Shown: positions 13,823 through 17,269 of the stretch, in pieces
Layout: every line of letters starts with the position of its first letter
Position numbering within the stretch: the stretch's first letter is position 1
Assembly: GCA_030669775.1 (NCBI GenBank)
Contig: DAOVCZ010000018.1
Location: forward strand, 1-17,269
DNA length: 17,269 nucleotides
Reading direction: 5' to 3'
From: Chloroflexota bacterium
Lineage (GTDB): Bacteria > Chloroflexota > Anaerolineae > Anaerolineales > UBA4823
Position numbers and translations under genes: made by a program
The notes under the pieces: model-generated
Told to the model about the DNA's origin: nothing
Databases searched by the model: none
The model's input: the letters and a program-made list of their open reading frames with translations, nothing else

Positions 13823-14704
13823 TTAGAAGAGATAGAGGATTAACAGAACGGTCAATCCCCATAACACGATCGTAATTTGCAGGGGGCGATCGGTGAACAA
13901 TTCCTCTTCAGGTGCTCCACCACCTTGATTTGTTTGGACCAGGTATAAATATCGCAAAATACCATAGATTGCGAAGGGGATGGTCAGCATCATGGCATTA
14001 TTATCAGGCAGGTTTGGTGCAGAGAATGTATACAAACTATATGACACGATTGTAGTTGCGGATACGATGGTGATGTATTGGTCCAGGAGAGAGATTGTGT
14101 AACCGCCTAACACCCGGCGGTGAGTGTGAGCATCCTCAGACAGAAGGGTCAATTCAGCCCGTCTTTTTCCTAAACCGATATAAAGAGCCAGCAACGTGGT
14201 CACAACATATAGCCAAGGTGAAAAACGAGTGACCTCGATCAAAGTCAATCCAGCCACCACCCGCAGCACATAGAAGCTGGCCAAAACAAACACATCGATA
14301 ATCACGATGTGTTTCAGCCAACGTGAGTAGCTAAGATTGAGGACGAAGTAAACTAATAGAATTATACAAAATCCAGGAGAGAGCAGGTATGCAAGAGGAA
14401 AGGAGATTAGGAGAAGCAGGATAACAGCCCAATGAGCTACAGAGATTGGAAGTGCTCCAGAAGCAATCGGGCGGTTGCGCTTATTCGGGTGTTGGCGATC
14501 AGCTTCGACATCGGTGATGTCATTTAATAAATATACCGAGCTGGAAATCAGACAGAAAAGGACGAAACCAAAAAAAGTGGCCTGCAATGCCTGGGCATAG
14601 AGTAATTTCTCATCGAATACCAGTGCAGTGAAGATTAATACGTTTTTCAGCCACTGCTTGGGTCGCATGGAGATCAACAAAGCGCGCAAGGTTTGACTGC
14701 TCAT
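13823..14704 (-). CDS. UbiA-family prenyltransferase, decaprenyl-phosphate phosphoribosyltransferase-like
   Basis: This integral membrane protein of 293 aa has about eight or nine hydrophobic segments. It opens with LRALLISMRPKQWLKN, and the aspartate-rich site NDITDVEADR (61-70) is followed by HPNKRNRPIASG. That HPxKRxRPIAxG block, LGKRRAEL and the late ILRYLY and DRPLQ blocks resemble the decaprenyl-phosphate 5-phosphoribosyltransferase group (Rv3806c type) more than ubiquinone or menaquinone enzymes. That would mean moving phosphoribose from PRPP onto a polyprenyl phosphate, toward a lipid-linked pentose donor. I chose the ATG at 14704. An ATG at 14752 adds 16 unconserved residues and would lie upstream of a perfect TATAAT. 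First gene of the isoprenoid operon. Family firm, substrate inferred. Confidence 0.88.
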   Translation of the reverse strand: MSSQTLRALLISMRPKQWLKNVLIFTALVFDEKLLYAQALQATFFGFVLFCLISSSVYLLNDITDVEADRQHPNKRNRPIASGALPISVAHWAVILLLLISFPLAYLLSPGFCIILLVYFVLNLSYSRWLKHIVIIDVFVLASFYVLRVVAGLTLIEVTRFSPWLYVVTTLLALYIGLGKRRAELTLLSEDAHTHRRVLGGYTISLLDQYITIVSATTIVSYSLYTFSAPNLPDNNAMMLTIPFAIYGILRYLYLVQTNQGGGAPEEELFTDRPLQITIVLWGLTVLLILYLF

Positions 14705-14711
14705 GGGTGGA

Positions 14712-14717
14712 ATTATA
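14712..14717 (-). promoter_or_regulatory. Promoter -10 element of the ubiA-like/mvk/ipk operon, leaderless spacing
   Basis: On the minus strand TATAAT is followed by 7 nt (TCCACCC) and then the ATG of the UbiA-like gene. Transcription should start at the A of that ATG or within a base or two. No ribosome site is present and no good -35 box is seen. TG directly precedes the TATAAT. Confidence 0.6.
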
Positions 14718-14765
14718 CATGTTATCTCTGTAGAATTAGCACAATAATGCATTTTCTGACTTACA

Positions 14766-14795
14766 TTTCCATTAATTCTTATCCTGACGTATAAT
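14766..14795 (+). promoter_or_regulatory. Promoter of the pfkB-like gene, leaderless spacing
   Basis: TATAAT (14790-14795) lies 6 nt before the GTG start at 14802. A four-of-six -35 match, TTTCCA (14766-14771), is 18 bp upstream. The six bases CATTTT between box and start codon hold no ribosome site, so the GTG would be at or next to the 5' end of the mRNA. It is divergent from, and 72 bp away from, the -10 box of the isoprenoid operon. Confidence 0.6.
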
Positions 14796-14801
14796 CATTT
14801 T

Positions 14802-15833
14802 GTGGATTCGATAGCAGAGCGATCATCCCCGCGCAACATTCTCGCCGGAGAGCTTAGGCGAGATTTTGTTGTGCTTCCCAATGGAAAAATATGCCTGGAT
14901 GTCCCGGGTGGTAATCTGCTGTATGCAGCCGCTGGTTTTGCTGTCTGGGATCAATCCCCCCCACCTGGTTTAGTTGCCCGAGTCGGTGAGGATTTCCCCC
15001 AAGAATGGATAACAGAGTTTTCAGAGCGCGGCTTTGATGCTCGAGGTATTAAAGTGCTTGACCAACCCATTGATCTGCGATCGTTTTATGCTTATCGCGA
15101 TCCCACCCAGCGAGTGGAGGAAGATCCGATGGGTTATTTCTCTGCTCTTGGGCAACCTTTCCCTAAAGCTCTTCTTGGATACCGACCAGGATCTACAGAA
15201 CTGGATAGCCGCACACGCCTATCCTTGACCTCTTTACGGCATATAGATCTTATCCCAGAGTATTTGGAAGCCACGGCAGCTCATATCTGCCCAGTAGATT
15301 ATTTGACGCATAGTCTGTTGCCAGCCGTCTTGCGGCAAGCTGGTTTCACCACCATCACCCTCGATCCATCCTCAGGGTATATGACTCCATCGTTCCGGGA
15401 TGACGTTGCTTCTATCGTCACAGGACTCAATGCTTTTCTCCCTTCAGAAGAGGAAGCTCGAAGGTTGTTTCATGGGCGAAGTACAGATTTATGGGAGATA
15501 GCTGAAGTTCTTGCCTCGTATGGATGTGAGATCATCGTGATAAAGCGGGGAGAACGTGGTCAGCTGCTCTATGATTCGGCAACACGGAAACGCTGGGAGA
15601 TCCCTGCGTACCCCGTTCAATCTATCGACCCAACCGGAGCCGGTGACGCATTTTGTGGAGGATTTCTCGCCGGATTTCGCCGTACTTTTGATCCAATTCA
15701 AGCTGTTGTGCATGGAAACATTTCCGCCTCCCTGGTAATCGAAGGTCAGGGACCGTTCTATGCCCTTGAATCTTTGCCTACTCTTGCGCAGGTCCGGTTA
15801 GAGGCGCTCAGTCAATCTGTTCGTGAGGTATAG
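14802..15833 (+). CDS. PfkB-family carbohydrate kinase
   Basis: The 343 aa protein belongs to the ribokinase/PfkB family, which phosphorylates sugars or nucleosides with ATP. The N-terminal glycine motif reads PGGNLLYAAAG (35-45), and the C-terminal signature DPTGAGDAFCGGFLAGF contains the catalytic aspartate D282 in GAGD. VIKRGERGQLL precedes it as expected for the ATP-binding half. The segment between, with LRSFYAYRDPTQR and a long lid region, does not match a substrate-specific subgroup I know, so I leave the substrate open. The GTG at 14802 is chosen because ILAGELRRDF follows at the usual distance; there is no ribosome site. The M20 peptidase gene begins 6 bp after its stop, suggesting an operon. 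It is divergent from the isoprenoid operon. Confidence 0.88.
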   Translation: MDSIAERSSPRNILAGELRRDFVVLPNGKICLDVPGGNLLYAAAGFAVWDQSPPPGLVARVGEDFPQEWITEFSERGFDARGIKVLDQPIDLRSFYAYRDPTQRVEEDPMGYFSALGQPFPKALLGYRPGSTELDSRTRLSLTSLRHIDLIPEYLEATAAHICPVDYLTHSLLPAVLRQAGFTTITLDPSSGYMTPSFRDDVASIVTGLNAFLPSEEEARRLFHGRSTDLWEIAEVLASYGCEIIVIKRGERGQLLYDSATRKRWEIPAYPVQSIDPTGAGDAFCGGFLAGFRRTFDPIQAVVHGNISASLVIEGQGPFYALESLPTLAQVRLEALSQSVREV

Positions 15834-15839
15834 AATCTA

Positions 15840-16940
15840 ATGGATCCTCAATTGGTTGATCAGGTGCTTGAGTTGGCAATCGAAATCCAACAGATACCCG
15901 CGCCCACTTTTAATGAAAGCAAACGGGGGGAATTCATTTACGAACGATTCATCCAAGAAAACCTTATGGATGTCGAGATTGATGAAATCGGGAATGTGCT
16001 TGGCCGTCTGCCGGGATCAGGCTCCGCACTTCCGATCATCGTCTCTGCCCACCTGGATACAGTTTTCCCCATTGGAACTGACTTGGGTTGTGAACGCTTG
16101 GCAGAGAAAGTCACAGGACCAGGGATCGGTGATAATGCAGTCGGATTGGCAGGCTTATTTGGCTTATTATGGGGGTTGAATCAGCAGCAGGTTACTCTCA
16201 ATTCTGATTTGTGGTTGGTGGCAAACATTGGTGAAGAAGGGTTGGGTGATCTGCGCGGAATGCGAGAAGTAGTCAACCGTTTTGCAGGTCAGATTCAGGC
16301 ATATATCATTCTTGAAGGGATGGCCCTGGGTCAGGTATACCATCGTGGATTGGGCGTACGCCGATTCCGGATTACGGTAAATACTTCCGGTGGACATTCC
16401 TGGGTTGATTACGGCAAACCTTCGGCAGTGCATGAATTAGCACAGATCGTCACCCGTTTGCTGGCGATTCAGATACCCGAAGAACCACGAACGACGATAA
16501 ATGTGGGAGTGATTTCGGGAGGTATCTCGGTGAATACTATTGCTGCCGAGGCATCCCTTGACCTGGATTTGCGTTCCGAGGATTTCGCAGCTTTAGACGA
16601 ATTGGTGAGATCAGTCGAAGGCACGCTTCAGGAATCCCAGAGTCCTGATGTGGGAGTGAGTATAGAATTGATCGGTCAGCGACCAGTCGGCGAAATCCCC
16701 CAGAATCATCCCCTGGTTGTTTTGGCGGTTCAAGGATTAGAAATGGTCGGTATTCAACCGCGCTTGAACATTGGATCGACAGATGCAAACATTCCTCTCA
16801 GCTTAGGCTATCCGGCGATATGCCTGGGTTTAACTACCGGGAATGGTGCGCATACGGTGAATGAATACATTAATTTACCCCCTCTAGAGCTGGGTTTAAA
16901 GCAATTGCTGCTGGTTATTAATGGATTGGATCGCCTTTAA
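15840..16940 (+). CDS. M20-family zinc metallopeptidase / amidohydrolase
   Basis: This is a 366 aa co-catalytic zinc hydrolase of the M20 group, which includes tripeptidase PepT, dipeptidases, deacylases and carboxypeptidases. All expected metal-site residues are present: H71 and D73 in SAHLDT, D98 in GIGDNAVG, the base E132 with ligand E133 in NIGEEG, E159 in ILEGM, and H338 in GAHTVNEY. The dimerisation domain has GGHSWVDYG (184-192). No signal peptide is seen, so it is cytoplasmic. The ATG at 15840 follows GAGG by about 11 nt and lies 6 bp after the kinase gene. Peptide and N-acyl substrates cannot be separated from sequence alone. Its last four bases overlap the end of the convergent acyl-CoA synthetase gene. 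Confidence 0.93.
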   Translation: MDPQLVDQVLELAIEIQQIPAPTFNESKRGEFIYERFIQENLMDVEIDEIGNVLGRLPGSGSALPIIVSAHLDTVFPIGTDLGCERLAEKVTGPGIGDNAVGLAGLFGLLWGLNQQQVTLNSDLWLVANIGEEGLGDLRGMREVVNRFAGQIQAYIILEGMALGQVYHRGLGVRRFRITVNTSGGHSWVDYGKPSAVHELAQIVTRLLAIQIPEEPRTTINVGVISGGISVNTIAAEASLDLDLRSEDFAALDELVRSVEGTLQESQSPDVGVSIELIGQRPVGEIPQNHPLVVLAVQGLEMVGIQPRLNIGSTDANIPLSLGYPAICLGLTTGNGAHTVNEYINLPPLELGLKQLLLVINGLDRL

Positions 16941-17269
16941 CCGCCTATTTTCACTCGAACATCCACTGCAAAGGCACCTTTTCCCTGCTCGAGTACACTC
17001 AACGGGTTGATTTCGATCTCAGCAAGCTGGGGATAGTCGGATGCCAGCTGCGCCAACCGCAATAAGACATCGATCACTGCACCCTGATCTGCGGGAGGCA
17101 GGTTTCGAAAACCGTGGAGTTTCTTCCCAGCCCATGTATTTGCAAGCAGGTGCTTGGCTTCTCTGATGGAGAGAGGGGCGAGCGCAAACTGAACATCCTT
17201 CAATCCTTCGACTTCTATTCCACCTGATCCGAACATCACTAAGGCCCCGAATTGGGGATCCTGGATGGC
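16937..17269 (-). CDS. ADP-forming acyl-CoA synthetase / Pat-like protein, C-terminal ATP-grasp end only
   Basis: The frame is open from the right edge to a TAA at 16937-16939 (110 codons visible). The first visible residues, AIQDPQFGALVMFGSGGIEVE, match the ATP-grasp domain found at the C-terminal end of ADP-forming acetyl/acyl-CoA synthetases and of Pat-type lysine acetyltransferases. The following KDVQFALAPLSIREA and the closing EIEINPLSVL also match. ADP-forming synthetases couple acyl-CoA cleavage to ATP synthesis in fermentative metabolism. The start and the CoA-binding domains lie outside the window, so the exact subtype cannot be decided. It converges on the M20 gene with a 4 bp overlap of the two ends. 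Confidence 0.88.
   Translation of the reverse strand, partial: AIQDPQFGALVMFGSGGIEVEGLKDVQFALAPLSIREAKHLLANTWAGKKLHGFRNLPPADQGAVIDVLLRLAQLASDYPQLAEIEINPLSVLEQGKGAFAVDVRVKIGG

Noticed and set aside
14705..14752. A longer UbiA-like start at the ATG at 14752
   Set aside because: The 16 extra residues are unlike the family N-terminus and would be coded across a perfect TATAAT; the ATG at 14704 gives the expected start.
1..17269. Mobile elements, CRISPR arrays, tRNA, rRNA, phage or defence genes
   Set aside because: I looked on both strands and found no transposase, integrase, regularly spaced repeats, cloverleaf or defence-type protein; nearly every long frame is a housekeeping gene on a coherent backbone.

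Overview
The window is a gene-dense, entirely chromosomal-looking stretch of a bacterium with roughly balanced base composition. I see no mobile element, CRISPR array, tRNA or rRNA. The gene set points to Chloroflexota, most likely class Anaerolineae. The reasons are a bacterial mevalonate kinase next to an archaeal-type isopentenyl phosphate kinase, a topoisomerase I carrying an extra N-terminal zinc ribbon, a bacterial-type ffh-rpsP-khpA-rimM cluster, and several genes that appear to be read from leaderless transcripts. The taxonomic call is an inference from family knowledge; no search was run.

Layout. 1-696 (minus): the N-terminal 232 codons of a DegV-family fatty-acid-binding protein, running off the left edge. 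697-1135: a 439 bp gap whose only clear content is the DegV ribosome binding site and a good ffh promoter. 1136-4343 (plus): ffh, rpsP, khpA and rimM, the classic translation and secretion cluster, but trmD and rplS do not follow. 4426-9012 (plus): dprA (DNA uptake and processing), manC (GDP-mannose synthesis) and topA (DNA relaxation), closely spaced and probably read together from a strong promoter that overlaps the end of rimM. 9118-10095 (plus): an unrecognised two-helix membrane protein that ends at a strong bidirectional terminator. 10170-11878 (minus): greA and dgt, each with its own promoter. 12010-14704 (minus): an isoprenoid operon of a UbiA-family prenyl-phosphate phosphoribosyltransferase-like enzyme, mevalonate kinase and isopentenyl phosphate kinase. 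14802-16940 (plus): a PfkB-family sugar kinase and an M20 peptidase, divergent from the isoprenoid operon. 16937-17269 (minus): the C-terminal end of an ADP-forming acyl-CoA synthetase (ATP-grasp domain), entering from the right edge and overlapping the end of the peptidase gene by 4 bp.

How the genes fit together. Mevalonate kinase plus isopentenyl phosphate kinase fits the alternative mevalonate route described for Chloroflexota (mevalonate 5-phosphate is decarboxylated to isopentenyl phosphate, then phosphorylated to isopentenyl diphosphate). The decarboxylase itself is not in the window. The co-transcribed UbiA enzyme would consume a long polyprenyl phosphate made from that pool.

The gene functions are mostly ordinary housekeeping, and I do not see a convincing new multi-gene system. 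The more unusual signals are these: an extraordinarily long glutamate-rich tail on ribosomal protein S16, built from a tandem duplication; a perfect 14 bp hairpin inside the first codons of rimM; competing RNA structures just upstream of rpsP; and three genes (dgt, ubiA-like, pfkB-like) with TATAAT boxes only 6-8 nt from the start codon and no Shine-Dalgarno sequence.
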